23,422 bases of DNA, from contig DAIOGN010000039.1 in the NCBI GenBank assembly GCA_036745245.1, positions 1 through 23,422 on the forward strand, written 5' to 3'. The notes beneath the pieces are model-generated. The model was not told where the DNA came from and did no database searches. It saw only the letters and a program-made list of their open reading frames with translations. The position numbers were made by a program, and so were the translations under genes. The DNA is from DAIOGN01 sp036745245 (GTDB lineage Bacteria; Zixibacteria; MSB-5A5; JAUVRN01). The number at the start of each line of letters is the position of its first letter. The first letter of the stretch is position 1. Shown here one piece after another: positions 1 to 8,095 of this stretch.

Positions 1-7
1 CTCCTTT
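1..7 (-). promoter_or_regulatory. Shine-Dalgarno of a gene just outside the window
   Basis: Read on the minus strand the first seven bases are AAAGGAG, a near-perfect ribosome binding site 31 bases past the ffh stop. The start codon it serves would be a few bases beyond the window edge, in the same direction as ffh. In many bacteria the gene after ffh is rpsP (ribosomal protein S16), but that is only a guess from family context; no coding sequence is visible here. Confidence 0.5.
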
Positions 8-38
8 GGCTTACACGTGTGTTTGATTCTAATTTCTC

Positions 39-1370
39 TCAGAACCCGGGGATGGACAAACGCCGCGATCCGCCCGGGAACTTCCCCTTCGTGTTCGTAA
101 GGGTGCGGAACATCTTCTGCATGGCCGCAAACTGCTTGAGCAGGCGATTCACATCCTGCACGGTGGTGCCGGAGCCCGTGGCGATGCGCTTGCGCCGCGA
201 TCCGTTGATGATCTCGGGGCGACGACGCTCCTCGGGGGTCATCGAGTGGATCATGGCTTCCGCCCGCACCAGGCCGCGCTCGTCGACCTGCAGGCCCGAA
301 AGTTTCGAGCCGCCCAAGCCGGGGATCATGCCCAGTACGTCCTGAATCGGGCCCATCTTCTTGAACTGCTTCAACTGCACGAGGAAGTCTTCAAAGCTGA
401 ACGAAGACTTCTCCATCTTGCGGGCGAGCTGTTCGGCTTCCTTGAAATCCACCGCCTCCTGGGCTCGTTCCACCAGCGTGACCACGTCGCCCATCCCCAG
501 AATGCGCGACGCCAGTCGGTCGGGGTGAAAGCGCTCGAGATCTGTGGGCTTCTCGCCCGTGGAGAGAAACTTGATGGGAATGCCGGTGACCTCGCGGATC
601 GAAAGCGCGGCGCCCCCGCGGGCGTCGCCGTCGATCTTGGAGAACACCACTCCCGAAATCTTCAGACGCTCGTGGAAGGCCTGCGCGACGTTGACCGCTT
701 CCTGACCCGACATGGCGTCGGCGACGTACAGAATCTCGGCCGGCTTGAGCAATGCGACCAGCCGGTTCAACTCGTCCATAAGCGGGGCGTCGATCTGGAG
801 GCGACCCGCAGTGTCCACCAGAAGCGTGTCGTAATTCTCGCGACGCGCCCACTCGACGGCTTCATGCGCAATCCCGCACGGATCGAGATCGGAGGTGTAG
901 AAGGGAACGTTCAGGCTGGTGGCCAGCGTTCGCAGTTGATCTTTGGCGGCCGGACGATACACGTCGGCTCCCACGAGAGCCGGCTTGCGACCCATCTTGC
1001 GCAGGTGGAGCGCCAGCTTGGCCGACGCGGTGGTCTTGCCCGAACCCTGCAGACCCACGAGCAGCACCACCGCGGGAGAGCCCGACAGTTCGAGATCGAC
1101 GGCACGTTGTCCCAAAAGAGCCACGAGCTCGTCGTGCACGATCTTCACCATGAGCTGACCGGGCGTGATGCTGGTGAGCACCTTCTGCCCGAGCGCCTGA
1201 TCTTTCACGCGGGCGACGAACTCTTTCACCACGCGGAAATGCACGTCGGCTTCCAGGAGGGCGCGACGCACCTCCTTGAGGGCCGATTCGATGTTGCTCT
1301 CGGTGAGCTTGCCGTGGCCTCGAAGGGTTTTGAGCACCCCTTCGAGTTTGCCTGTTAGTTCGCTGAACAT
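39..1370 (-). CDS. ffh: Signal recognition particle protein Ffh (SRP54)
   Basis: Ffh is the GTPase that binds SRP RNA and signal sequences of nascent membrane proteins and docks with FtsY at the inner membrane. The 443-residue product has the usual length. The N-terminal helical domain (about 1-90) is followed by the G domain with P-loop GLQGSGKTT (106-114), DTAGR (186-190) and SKIDGDARGG (244-253), where the usual TKxD Thr is Ser. The methionine-rich M domain has the SRP-RNA signature with RRKRIATGSG then VN near residue 400, and ends in a glycine-rich tail. An in-frame ATG lies further upstream at 1463, but homology begins at MFSELTGKLEG, so ATG at 1370 is chosen. It is preceded by a 152-bp gap holding a small hairpin, so it may have its own promoter as well as read-through from the upstream operon. 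No strong Shine-Dalgarno is visible. Confidence 0.97.
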   Translation of the reverse strand: MFSELTGKLEGVLKTLRGHGKLTESNIESALKEVRRALLEADVHFRVVKEFVARVKDQALGQKVLTSITPGQLMVKIVHDELVALLGQRAVDLELSGSPAVVLLVGLQGSGKTTASAKLALHLRKMGRKPALVGADVYRPAAKDQLRTLATSLNVPFYTSDLDPCGIAHEAVEWARRENYDTLLVDTAGRLQIDAPLMDELNRLVALLKPAEILYVADAMSGQEAVNVAQAFHERLKISGVVFSKIDGDARGGAALSIREVTGIPIKFLSTGEKPTDLERFHPDRLASRILGMGDVVTLVERAQEAVDFKEAEQLARKMEKSSFSFEDFLVQLKQFKKMGPIQDVLGMIPGLGGSKLSGLQVDERGLVRAEAMIHSMTPEERRRPEIINGSRRKRIATGSGTTVQDVNRLLKQFAAMQKMFRTLTNTKGKFPGGSRRLSIPGF

Positions 1371-1470
1371 GAAACTCGTTGGAGCAGCTATAGATACGCG
1401 GTGGTCCTGCCGCACATCGTGCCGCAAACCCAGCAATTTATGCGACCCGGGGGGAATCACCAAAGAGAAT

Positions 1471-1489
1471 CTGAGCCGTGTTGGCTCAG
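1471..1489 (-). terminator. Small hairpin between the exported 182-aa gene and ffh
   Basis: CTGAGCC and GGCTCAG form a perfect 7-bp stem with a 5-base loop 34 bases beyond the stop of the 182-aa gene. On the minus strand it is followed by ATTCTCTTT, which is only moderately T-rich, so it would be a weak or attenuating terminator at best. A poor promoter-like pair (TTGGTG, then CATAAA about 15 bases on) follows it, which could serve ffh; I do not trust that enough to list it separately. Confidence 0.35.
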
Positions 1490-1522
1490 GTGTAAGCTAT
1501 GGCCAGGTGGCGACTTACGCGG

Positions 1523-2071
1523 TCACTTCGGGGCGGGCTTCACAGGCTCGCCCAGCCTGTTCAAGTAGTGCCAGGTGCCTGTCTCATCGAGCAGGAACCA
1601 CCAGAAGTCGATGGCTTCAAGTTCGGCGGGAGCATGAACCACTCCGAACGGAAACACGCGCGAGCCGAATGCCGCGGTCTTACCGGTGGCGGCCTTGAGC
1701 TTTGCGAAGGCCTGGTCGGGCTCGAGAATCAGGCGACTTGCGGGCAGGTCGGACTCGGCGACGTAGCGCAGTCCCGGGTGAGGCGTCCCCCCCCGACCGC
1801 AGAGATCCACTTCTATTTCGCCCACCACCATGCCCTTGAGGTAGAAAAACACTACGTAGTACGGAGACAACCGCGACGCGAGCACAGAGACGTAGTAGGC
1901 GGACGATATCGAGTCGTAGGCGTGTTCGGTTTGCTTGATCATTTCGAAGGCGATGGTGCGCGCCGACTGTGGCGTGATGCCGCACAGGTTGTCCTGTGCG
2001 CGAGCCACGTGCGCCGCCGTACAGATCGCCAGCGTGCACAGGGCGAAGGCGACGCGAACGCGGAGCTTCAT
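1523..2071 (-). CDS. Exported protein of unknown function, 182 aa
   Basis: I do not recognise this family. The protein starts with a clear Sec signal peptide: basic MKLRVR, a hydrophobic core, then ARA-Q, so cleavage is likely after Ala25. The mature part is about 157 residues, mixed alpha/beta in look, with a Tyr-rich strand (SPYYVVFFYLKG) and a Trp-rich C-terminal part (IDFWWFLLDETGTWHYLN). It has two Cys (in LCGIT and DLCGRGG), which might pair outside the cytoplasm. There is no lipobox and no recognised catalytic motif. The ATG overlaps the rpe stop as ATGA, so translation is probably coupled to rpe, although the product is exported and rpe is cytoplasmic; sharing an operon need not mean shared function. 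Confidence 0.8.
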   Translation of the reverse strand: MKLRVRVAFALCTLAICTAAHVARAQDNLCGITPQSARTIAFEMIKQTEHAYDSISSAYYVSVLASRLSPYYVVFFYLKGMVVGEIEVDLCGRGGTPHPGLRYVAESDLPASRLILEPDQAFAKLKAATGKTAAFGSRVFPFGVVHAPAELEAIDFWWFLLDETGTWHYLNRLGEPVKPAPK

Positions 2072-2715
2072 GCGTCGCGCAGTGCGCGCATGGCGACCGC
2101 GTAGTCGGGCGTTCGCAGCACTGAGGCGCCCGCCACCACCACGTCGGCCCCGGCGTCCCACACCGACTTCACGTTACCGGTGTGAACGCCGCCGTCCACT
2201 TCCACGAGAAACCCGGCTCCGTGTTCTTTCTTCCACGCGGCAGCGCGCTGTACCTTCTCGAGCACGAAGGGCATGAAACTCTGCCCGGTGAATCCGGGCT
2301 GCACGCTCATCACCACAAGCAGGTCGATGTCGGCGAAGAACGGTTCCACATCCGAAAGCGGCGTGTGAGGATTGAGAGCGAGCCCCGCCTTCGCGTTCAG
2401 ACCGCGGATCGCCGCCAGCACTCCGCGCGGATCGGGACACGCTTCGATGTGCACCGAAATCGGATCGGCGCCGGCCTGCGCGAAACGCTCGAGATAGCGA
2501 TGCGGTTCGGAGATCATGAGGTGCGTGTCGAGCGGCAGCTTGGTCACCTTGCGCACCGCCTGCACCACATCGGGGCCGAACGTGAGGTTGGGGACGAAGT
2601 GCCCGTCCATCACGTCCATGTGGAGCCAGTCTGCACCAGCTTGTTCCACCGACCGGGCGCACTCGGCCAGACGACCGAAGTCGCCGGCGATGATCGAGGG
2701 CGCCACCCGCCTCAT
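2068..2715 (-). CDS. rpe: Ribulose-phosphate 3-epimerase
   Basis: Rpe interconverts ribulose 5-phosphate and xylulose 5-phosphate in the pentose phosphate pathway, in the cytoplasm. The 215-residue TIM barrel has the family length and its hallmark segments: APSIIAGDF at the start, the metal/catalytic stretch LHMDVMDGHFVPN (His32, Asp34), DTHLM (His65), SVHIEA (His89), MSVQPGFTGQSF (136-147) and VEVDGGV with the second catalytic Asp (174). The C-terminal phosphate-binding part reads VVAGASVL. Its ATG shares one base with the stop of the PASTA gene (TGATG), and its TGA overlaps the next start (ATGA), so it sits in a tightly coupled operon. The longer open frame that continues upstream crosses the N gap in a different frame from the PASTA gene and is an artefact of that gap. 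Confidence 0.96.
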   Translation of the reverse strand: MRRVAPSIIAGDFGRLAECARSVEQAGADWLHMDVMDGHFVPNLTFGPDVVQAVRKVTKLPLDTHLMISEPHRYLERFAQAGADPISVHIEACPDPRGVLAAIRGLNAKAGLALNPHTPLSDVEPFFADIDLLVVMSVQPGFTGQSFMPFVLEKVQRAAAWKKEHGAGFLVEVDGGVHTGNVKSVWDAGADVVVAGASVLRTPDYAVAMRALRDA

Positions 2716-3498
2716 CAGATGTCGCCTTCCCGGGCCGCCACGACGACGTCGATCACGTCGCCGCGCTTCACCAAAGCGCCGCCCGGCTCCGACTGCTCGA
2801 GCACCGTGCCCGGAATCAGGTCCTTTGAATGCTGCCGAATCACCACGCCCAGCTCGAGTCCCAACGTGGCCAGCTTCACGCTCGCCTGATCGAGCGCCGT
2901 GCCCACGAGGTTGGGCATCTTCAACGTATCCTGCACGCCTCCCTGATTCACCAGAAGCGAAACCCGACCGCCCTTGGGAATGAGCGTGCCCGGCCCCGGC
3001 TGCGATTCCAGCACCACGTCGGCGGGCAGCGAGTCGGAGTACCCCCAGTCGACATCGCCGGGCACCAGTCCCATGTCGGAGAGTGACAGGTGAGCCTGCC
3101 GCACCGTGACGCCCACCAGGTACGGTACGCGCACCAGCTCGCTCCCCTTGGAGACGACCACGGCCACCGGGCGTCCCACCTTCACCATGNNNNNNNNNNG
3201 TGGACAGGTCGAACCACCCCATGCGAGCGGCCCCCTCGCGCACGATGGTGCCGGCGGGGGGCTCCTGCGACAGCACAGTGCCTTCGAGGCGTGCCGGACT
3301 GTACTCGGATCCCGCGATGTGCAGTTCGAGCCCCAATTCCTCCACGCGGGCGCGCGCGTCTTCAGTGGAGAGCGACGTGATGTCGGGCATGCGGAATTCT
3401 TCGCCGCGGCGCACGAAGGCCGGCATGACGAACTGGTCCATGACCAGCACCGCCAGAATCAGTGTACCCGCCCACCACAGTGCAATTTTGAGTTTCAT
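2715..3498 (-). CDS. Membrane-anchored PASTA-domain protein (interrupted by assembly gap)
   Basis: The N-terminus has one transmembrane segment (about residues 5-22, MKLKIALWWAGTLILAVLVM) with the remainder predicted outside the membrane. Three PASTA domains follow: the first from FRMPDITSLS to the gap, the second starting VRVPYLVGVTVRQA, the third KMPNLVGTALDQA, each closing with a GxxVxxGxxVxVVVS-like strand. PASTA domains bind muropeptides or mediate contacts of cell-wall enzymes and kinases. No kinase or penicillin-binding domain is attached, so this is a short stand-alone type. Ten N at 3190-3199 split the gene and put the two halves in different frames, so the coding span is a join across the gap. 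The residues just before the gap (RMGWFDLS) do not fit a PASTA strand and may be contig-end error. Its stop shares one base with the rpe ATG. ATG at 3498 is chosen because the signal-anchor starts there; the Shine-Dalgarno is weak. Confidence 0.88.
3190..3199. other. Assembly gap, ten N
   Basis: A run of exactly ten N lies inside the PASTA gene. The reading frame of the N-terminal half does not continue into the C-terminal half across ten bases, so ten is a placeholder and not the true length. Any apparent fusion of the PASTA N-terminus to rpe, or a methionine start at 3188, is created by this gap. Confidence 0.98.
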
Positions 3499-3594
3499 GT
3501 CGCAACGTTCTCGACTCGGAAGGAAACTACCCGCCGCCCGAGCCGGCTGCAAGGGGTGAGACGGGATCGCTCCAAAGGCCCGGCCCGGGCCAGG

Positions 3595-4947
3595 TTACGA
3601 CTTGTCCAGTGCGCATGCGAACGCCCCGTCGAGACGCGGCGGATCGGGCAGCAGATTGACCCAGTGCGCGGAGGCGGTCACGCCTTCCGGGAGCAAGGGG
3701 CGTGGATCGACGATGGACAGCTCCGGATGGCGCGCCAGAAGGTGTTCGATCTGCTCCTCGTTCTCCTCTTCGCAGGTGCTGCACGTGGAGTACACGAGCC
3801 GGCCGCCGGCTGGAAGCGCCGTGACGGCGGCCTCGAGCAGTTCGGTCTGCAGTTCGCACAAGCGCGGCAGATCCTCGGGGCGCTTCTGCCAGCGCAGTTC
3901 GGGGTGTCTGTGCAGAAGGCCCAGGCCCGTGCACGGCGCATCGAGGAGAATTTTCCGCACCGGGCGCACCGGAAGTCGCCGCCCGTCGGCGCGCGCCACC
4001 AAAGTGCGCTTCGCATCCACGCGCAACAGGTTGTCGAGGAGACGTCGCACGCGGCGAGGCTGGAGGTCGAGCGCCACCAGCCGCCCGTGTTCCCCCACGA
4101 AACGCATTGCGTGCAGAAGTTTGCCCCCCGGCGCCGCACACACGTCCAGAAGCGTATCCCCGGGCTCCAGGCCGAGCAGGTACACGGACGCCGCCTGAGC
4201 TTCATTCTGCACCACGCAATCGTTGCCGTGCTCTTCCATGACGGGGCCCACATCGGGCGCATCCGGAAGGTAGCGATACTCCGGAAACCAGCGCGCCGGC
4301 CGGGACTCGGCCTCGAGTTCAGAGAGCCACTCCAGCTGCGCGGGTGACCAAACGCTCTCCCGCACAAGCCGCACCGTGACCCCGGCGCGTCGATTGCCCG
4401 CCTTGCAGCGCGACAGGGCTTCCTGAAAACTGAGCCGGTCAAGCCACCGGCGAACGATCCAGTTGGGGTAAGAATAGCGCGTCGCCAGGTGTCCGACCGG
4501 ATCTTTGGTCTCGTCGGGCCACGGCCAGGTCCCGTCGTGAGCCGCGAAGCGTCTCAGCACGGCGTTCACGAGACGCGAGGTGCCCGGGTGACCGAACTGC
4601 TTGGCTAGTTCCACCGAGGTGGACACGGAAGCAAACGCCGGCACGCGCGAAAGCTCCGAGATCTGATAGGCTCCGAGCCGCAGGATCTCTCGAATGGCCG
4701 TGGGGAGCGGCTGGTGTTTCTTGTCGAGAAACTGCTCGAGCATGAAGTCGAGGCGCCGGCGCAGCTTGAGAGACCCCATGGCGAGCGTGCGCGCCAGGGC
4801 GCGGTCACGCGCCTCGAGAGGACGGCGTTCGAGTTCGCGATCGAACGCCACATCGAAGGGAATGTTGTCCGCGGAGAGCAGAACGCGAAGGGCGGCGAGC
4901 CGGCCTGCCAGGGCCCTCGTGTCCCCGGGGGTCCGGCGCGGGGTCAC
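3595..4947 (-). CDS. rsmB: 16S rRNA (cytosine-967 C5)-methyltransferase
   Basis: RsmB (also called Sun/Fmu) uses S-adenosylmethionine to methylate C967 of 16S rRNA. The 450-residue product has the NusB-like helical RNA-binding domain (about 12-140, including LPTAIREILRLGAYQI and SRLVNAVLRRFA) and a Rossmann methyltransferase domain. SAM motif I is LLDVCAAPGGK (266-276); motif IV is DAPCTGLG with Cys339, and motif VI is YSTCS with the catalytic Cys389. The family usually has DAPCSG, so Thr340 is a mild variant. The start is GTG, and it overlaps the stop of the radical SAM gene as GTGA, which fixes the start and implies translational coupling. The PASTA gene begins 96 bp further on. Confidence 0.95.
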   Translation of the reverse strand: MTPRRTPGDTRALAGRLAALRVLLSADNIPFDVAFDRELERRPLEARDRALARTLAMGSLKLRRRLDFMLEQFLDKKHQPLPTAIREILRLGAYQISELSRVPAFASVSTSVELAKQFGHPGTSRLVNAVLRRFAAHDGTWPWPDETKDPVGHLATRYSYPNWIVRRWLDRLSFQEALSRCKAGNRRAGVTVRLVRESVWSPAQLEWLSELEAESRPARWFPEYRYLPDAPDVGPVMEEHGNDCVVQNEAQAASVYLLGLEPGDTLLDVCAAPGGKLLHAMRFVGEHGRLVALDLQPRRVRRLLDNLLRVDAKRTLVARADGRRLPVRPVRKILLDAPCTGLGLLHRHPELRWQKRPEDLPRLCELQTELLEAAVTALPAGGRLVYSTCSTCEEENEEQIEHLLARHPELSIVDPRPLLPEGVTASAHWVNLLPDPPRLDGAFACALDKS

Positions 4948-7631
4948 GCCAGATCGAGCGGCAGAAGCTCTCGACCACCGCGCACGGCGTACAGCTTCAG
5001 GCGGCGGGTAAACGACTTGGCTGCCTCCGAGAGATCGAGCCCCGAAAGGGCCGCGACAATCTCCTGCGGCCGGGCGGCTCCGGCCTCGCCCAGTTTGAGC
5101 GTGAATCGGTATTCGTGACGCGTGCCGTCGTGATGCGACGAAAGCGAAACGACCGAAGGCCGGATGTCCACGAAGGTTCCGCGCTTCTTGCGTTCCACCT
5201 GAACCTCGGTGCTTTCGAGAAACGCCGCCACGCGATCAGGTGCGTCTTCCACCGGATGTTCGAGCACAGCGTGATAGTCGGCACGGTTGAGACTCTCCGA
5301 CAGGGACTGCGACGTGTTGAACACGGGCTTGTAGGCGGCCACGGTGAAGCCTGAGGGCAGACACGCCTGCAGGCGCAGAAAGTGCCGGTCGGTGAACACC
5401 GCTTCGAGCTGGAGATCGAGATATTCGTCGTCGGACACCAGGCCGAGCGGCAACGGCGGGCCGAAGGCGATCCTCATGTGCGGATTGAATCCTTCGGTGA
5501 AGGCCGTGGGCACCTGCCCGCGGCGGAAGGCGCGTTCGAAGGCGCGCATGCAGTCGAGGTGCGACGTGAACCGCACGGGCGCGTGCTTCTGCCAGCGAAT
5601 GCGAATGCGTGCCTGCGCAGGCGACACGGGCGCCGTGGGCGCGATGCGGCGGCGGGGGCGGCGGCCGAAGGCTTCCTTCTCATCCGGGGCGAACTGCGGG
5701 AAGAACACCTCCACCTGGTCGTCCTGAACGGCCGTGGGAGGAACGGTGTCGACGTCGTCGGGCACGGCAAAGGGCATCTCTTCGCGCGACAAAGGCGCAT
5801 CCTTGGGACGCTGGGCCGCTTCCAGCGCGCGTTCGCGCTGCCGCAGGAGAAAGTCGGTGGTGATGTTCCCCTTGTCGATGTGAGTCCAGGCCAACGGACG
5901 ATCCACGGGCAACGCGCCCGACCAGCGTTTGGGCTCGAGGCCCGCTTCAGCGAACGCGTTCTCCCAGTGGGAAAAGTTGAACCACTCGCGCCAGGCGTCG
6001 AACCGCGCGCCACGGCGCCAGGCCGTTTCGATCACGGAGGCAAACCGGCGGTCGCCGCGCCCCAGTACGCCTTCGAGGAAGGACACCTGTGGATCGCGCA
6101 GCTTGAGTTTCACCGGGAGCCTGCGCACGGCCTGCTTCAGGTAGATGTGTTTGCGCTCGATCTCTTCGATTGTGTCCTGCGGCTCCCACTGGAACGGAGT
6201 GTGGGACTTGGGCGAGAACGGCGAAATGGTGATGGCCACCTGCGGGCGCACCCCCACGTCGCGGCCCACGGCGAGGATCTTGCGCGTGAGGTCCACGATG
6301 GCGTCGAGGTCTTCGTCGCGCTCACCCGGCAGGCCGATCATGAAGTAGAGTTTGAGCTGGCGCCAGCCCGCGGCGAACGCGGAGCGGGCGTTGTCGAGCA
6401 TGTCCTCGTCGGTGATCATCTTGTTGATCACGCGGCGCATGCGGTTGGAGCCCGCCTCGGGCGCGAACGTGAGCCCCGTGCGGCGCACGCGCGAGATCTT
6501 CTCCGCCATCTCCACGGTGAACGTGCCCGGTCGGAGCGAAGGCAACGACAGCGCGATGCGCCGTGGCGTGAGCCGGTCGGCGAGCTCGCCCGCGAGTTCG
6601 TGGAGCCCCTTGAAGTCGGTGGAGAGCAGGGAGAGGAGGGTGACTTCATCCCAGCCGGAGCGCTCGAGGCTCGAAATCGTATGCTTCAACAGATCGCTGG
6701 TGGTACGGCCGCGTTTCGGCAGGTAGATGTACCCGGCCTGACAGAAGCGGCAGTTGCGCACGCACCCGCGCATGATTTCCACCGCGAGGCGGTCGTGCGT
6801 GATTTCGATGAACGGCACGATCGGCGTTTCAGGATAGTGGTCGTTTTTGAGCTCCATGGTCTGGCGCGACATCACCAGAGCGGGCCGATCGGCCACGGTG
6901 GCCGACAGCTTCTCGAAGGAGCCGTCGGAATCGTATGTGGCGCGGTAGGCGGAGGGCTGATACACGCCCGACAGACGTGCGAGCCGGTCCAGCGCCTCGT
7001 TCCGGCTGATCCGCCCCGAGCGCCGTTCGCGCAGAATGGGCAGCATCTCCAGAATGATCTCTTCGCCGTCGCCGATCACGATCAGGTCGAAAAATTCCGC
7101 CATCGGCTCGGGGTTGTACACGATGGAGCCGCCCGCCACCACGATGGGATCGTGCTCGGTGCGTTCGGACGCGTGCAGCGGCACGCCGCCCAGGTCGAGC
7201 ATGGTGAGCACATTCGTGTACAGGAGTTCGTAGGAGAGCGAGAACCCGAGCAGGTCGAACTCGGACAGTGGCGTGAACGTCTCCAGCGAACACAAAGGCA
7301 GACGGATCTTGCGCAGGCGTTCTTCGGCGTCGGGCCACGGAGCGAACACGCGCTCGGCAAGGCAGTCGTCGAACTTGTTGATGAGGTGCCCGAGAATCGC
7401 CGTCCCGAGGTAGCTCATCCCCAGCTCGTAGGCGTCGGGGAAGGCCAGGCAGATGCGCACCCTGCCCGTGGGGTCTTTGTGAATGGTGCCCCACTCGTTG
7501 CCGATGTACCGGCCCGGCTTGGTGACAAACGGCAGAAACTCGCGCTCGAGGCGCGCTGCCAGCGGGCCGGGATACGGAACGAGCGTGCCCGGTCGCGTGA
7601 CCGGGGCGGACTCCGGAATGATCACCGTCAT
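4944..7631 (-). CDS. B12-binding-type radical SAM protein fused to DUF2344 (TIGR03960/TIGR03936 type)
   Basis: An 895-residue two-part protein. The N-terminal region (about 1-250) resembles the cobalamin-binding domain seen in this family, with AFPDAYELGMSYLG and IGDGEE. The radical SAM core carries the Fe-S cluster motif CVRNCRFC (Cys290, Cys294, Cys297), followed by GLTFAPEAGSNRMR and MIGLPGE strands. The C-terminal part (about 674-870) is a DUF2344 domain: RIRWQKHAPVRFTSHLD, TEGFNPHMRIAFGPPLPLG. The fusion is conserved in many phyla, and no reaction has been firmly assigned as far as I know. In other bacteria it sits near ribonuclease G and ribosomal protein genes; here it is coupled to rsmB through a GTGA overlap, which fits an RNA- or ribosome-related role, though that is inference. 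Two starts are possible: ATG at 7658 and ATG at 7631. I chose 7631 because GGTGA precedes it. Confidence 0.92.
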   Translation of the reverse strand: MTVIIPESAPVTRPGTLVPYPGPLAARLEREFLPFVTKPGRYIGNEWGTIHKDPTGRVRICLAFPDAYELGMSYLGTAILGHLINKFDDCLAERVFAPWPDAEERLRKIRLPLCSLETFTPLSEFDLLGFSLSYELLYTNVLTMLDLGGVPLHASERTEHDPIVVAGGSIVYNPEPMAEFFDLIVIGDGEEIILEMLPILRERRSGRISRNEALDRLARLSGVYQPSAYRATYDSDGSFEKLSATVADRPALVMSRQTMELKNDHYPETPIVPFIEITHDRLAVEIMRGCVRNCRFCQAGYIYLPKRGRTTSDLLKHTISSLERSGWDEVTLLSLLSTDFKGLHELAGELADRLTPRRIALSLPSLRPGTFTVEMAEKISRVRRTGLTFAPEAGSNRMRRVINKMITDEDMLDNARSAFAAGWRQLKLYFMIGLPGERDEDLDAIVDLTRKILAVGRDVGVRPQVAITISPFSPKSHTPFQWEPQDTIEEIERKHIYLKQAVRRLPVKLKLRDPQVSFLEGVLGRGDRRFASVIETAWRRGARFDAWREWFNFSHWENAFAEAGLEPKRWSGALPVDRPLAWTHIDKGNITTDFLLRQRERALEAAQRPKDAPLSREEMPFAVPDDVDTVPPTAVQDDQVEVFFPQFAPDEKEAFGRRPRRRIAPTAPVSPAQARIRIRWQKHAPVRFTSHLDCMRAFERAFRRGQVPTAFTEGFNPHMRIAFGPPLPLGLVSDDEYLDLQLEAVFTDRHFLRLQACLPSGFTVAAYKPVFNTSQSLSESLNRADYHAVLEHPVEDAPDRVAAFLESTEVQVERKKRGTFVDIRPSVVSLSSHHDGTRHEYRFTLKLGEAGAARPQEIVAALSGLDLSEAAKSFTRRLKLYAVRGGRELLPLDLA

Positions 7632-7665
7632 GGGTTCACCGGTGGACGAAGGCGGCATCCGTGTG

Positions 7666-7854
7666 TCAGCCGTACACTTCCTTGCGGTTGCACTTGCATA
7701 CGGCCACTCGGCTTTCGCGCATGCGCAGCGAGCCGGTCTTGGACGCTGCGGGTGCAAGCATCATCACGGGCTGGCGCGCTTCGCCGCACACGGGGCAGGT
7801 GTTCTGCTGCGAGGTGTGCTTCAGTTTGTCTGCAAACGTTTGTTTCTTAGCCAC
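7666..7854 (-). CDS. Small zinc-ribbon protein of unknown function, 62 aa
   Basis: The 62-residue basic protein has CPVC (Cys20, Cys23) and a later CKC (Cys53, Cys55), the layout of a single zinc ribbon, and starts MAKKQTFADKL. It is not a ribosomal protein I can name (not a clear L31, L33 or L36). The start is GTG with an excellent Shine-Dalgarno, AAGGAG, six bases upstream, better than that of any neighbour, which suggests it is well expressed. It lies between the 65-aa gene (43 bp) and the radical SAM gene (about 34 bp), in the same direction. A role in RNA binding or in the adjacent Fe-S/B12 enzyme is possible but not shown. Confidence 0.8.
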   Translation of the reverse strand: MAKKQTFADKLKHTSQQNTCPVCGEARQPVMMLAPAASKTGSLRMRESRVAVCKCNRKEVYG

Positions 7855-7868
7855 GGTACACTCCTTGA
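7855..7868 (-). promoter_or_regulatory. Strong Shine-Dalgarno fixing a GTG start
   Basis: On the minus strand AAGGAG, then six bases, then GTG. This decides the start of the 62-aa zinc-ribbon gene and is the clearest ribosome binding site inside the window. Confidence 0.75.
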
Positions 7869-7897
7869 TTAAAAGAAAAGGCGGCGCTCAGCGAGCA

Positions 7898-8095
7898 CTA
7901 CGCCTCGTACAGTTCCAACAGTCTGAGGCACTCCAGTTTCATTTCCACGGCGGCCACCACACACGACAGCTCGCCGTCCTGGGGATTGTCGAGGGCGGCC
8001 TCTTCGAGCAGCACCAGGGCCCGGTCGTATTCGCGCGCCTCGAGCGCGGCCAGGGAATCGGCCACCAGAGGCGGCAGCCCGGTCCGGGGCTTCAT
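7898..8095 (-). CDS. Small helical TPR-like protein, 65 aa
   Basis: A 65-residue protein, LVADSLAALEAREYDRALVLLEEAALDNPQDGELSCVVAAVEMKLECLRLLELYEA in its body when read in pieces: one helix-turn-helix of TPR type (EYDRALVLLEEA then NPQDGEL) followed by a second helix. It is too short for more than about one and a half TPR units, so it may act as a partner of the larger protein next to it. Its ATG overlaps the stop of the 247-aa gene as ATGA, so the two are probably translated together. No family assignment is possible from sequence alone. Confidence 0.75.
   Translation of the reverse strand: MKPRTGLPPLVADSLAALEAREYDRALVLLEEAALDNPQDGELSCVVAAVEMKLECLRLLELYEA

Noticed and set aside
2068..3552. 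A single 494-aa fusion of the PASTA N-terminus with rpe
   Set aside because: The fusion exists only because the ten N shift the frame; PASTA sequence continues in another frame after the gap, and rpe has its own overlapping ATG.
5382..7850. Plus-strand open frame of 822 codons opposite the radical SAM gene
   Set aside because: It mirrors the codon structure of a clearly conserved gene in high-G+C DNA; its His/Arg-rich translation shows no known motif and no ribosome binding site.
7666..7854. Ribosomal protein (L31, L33 or L36)
   Set aside because: The Cys spacing (CPVC and CKC) and the remaining sequence do not fit these families.
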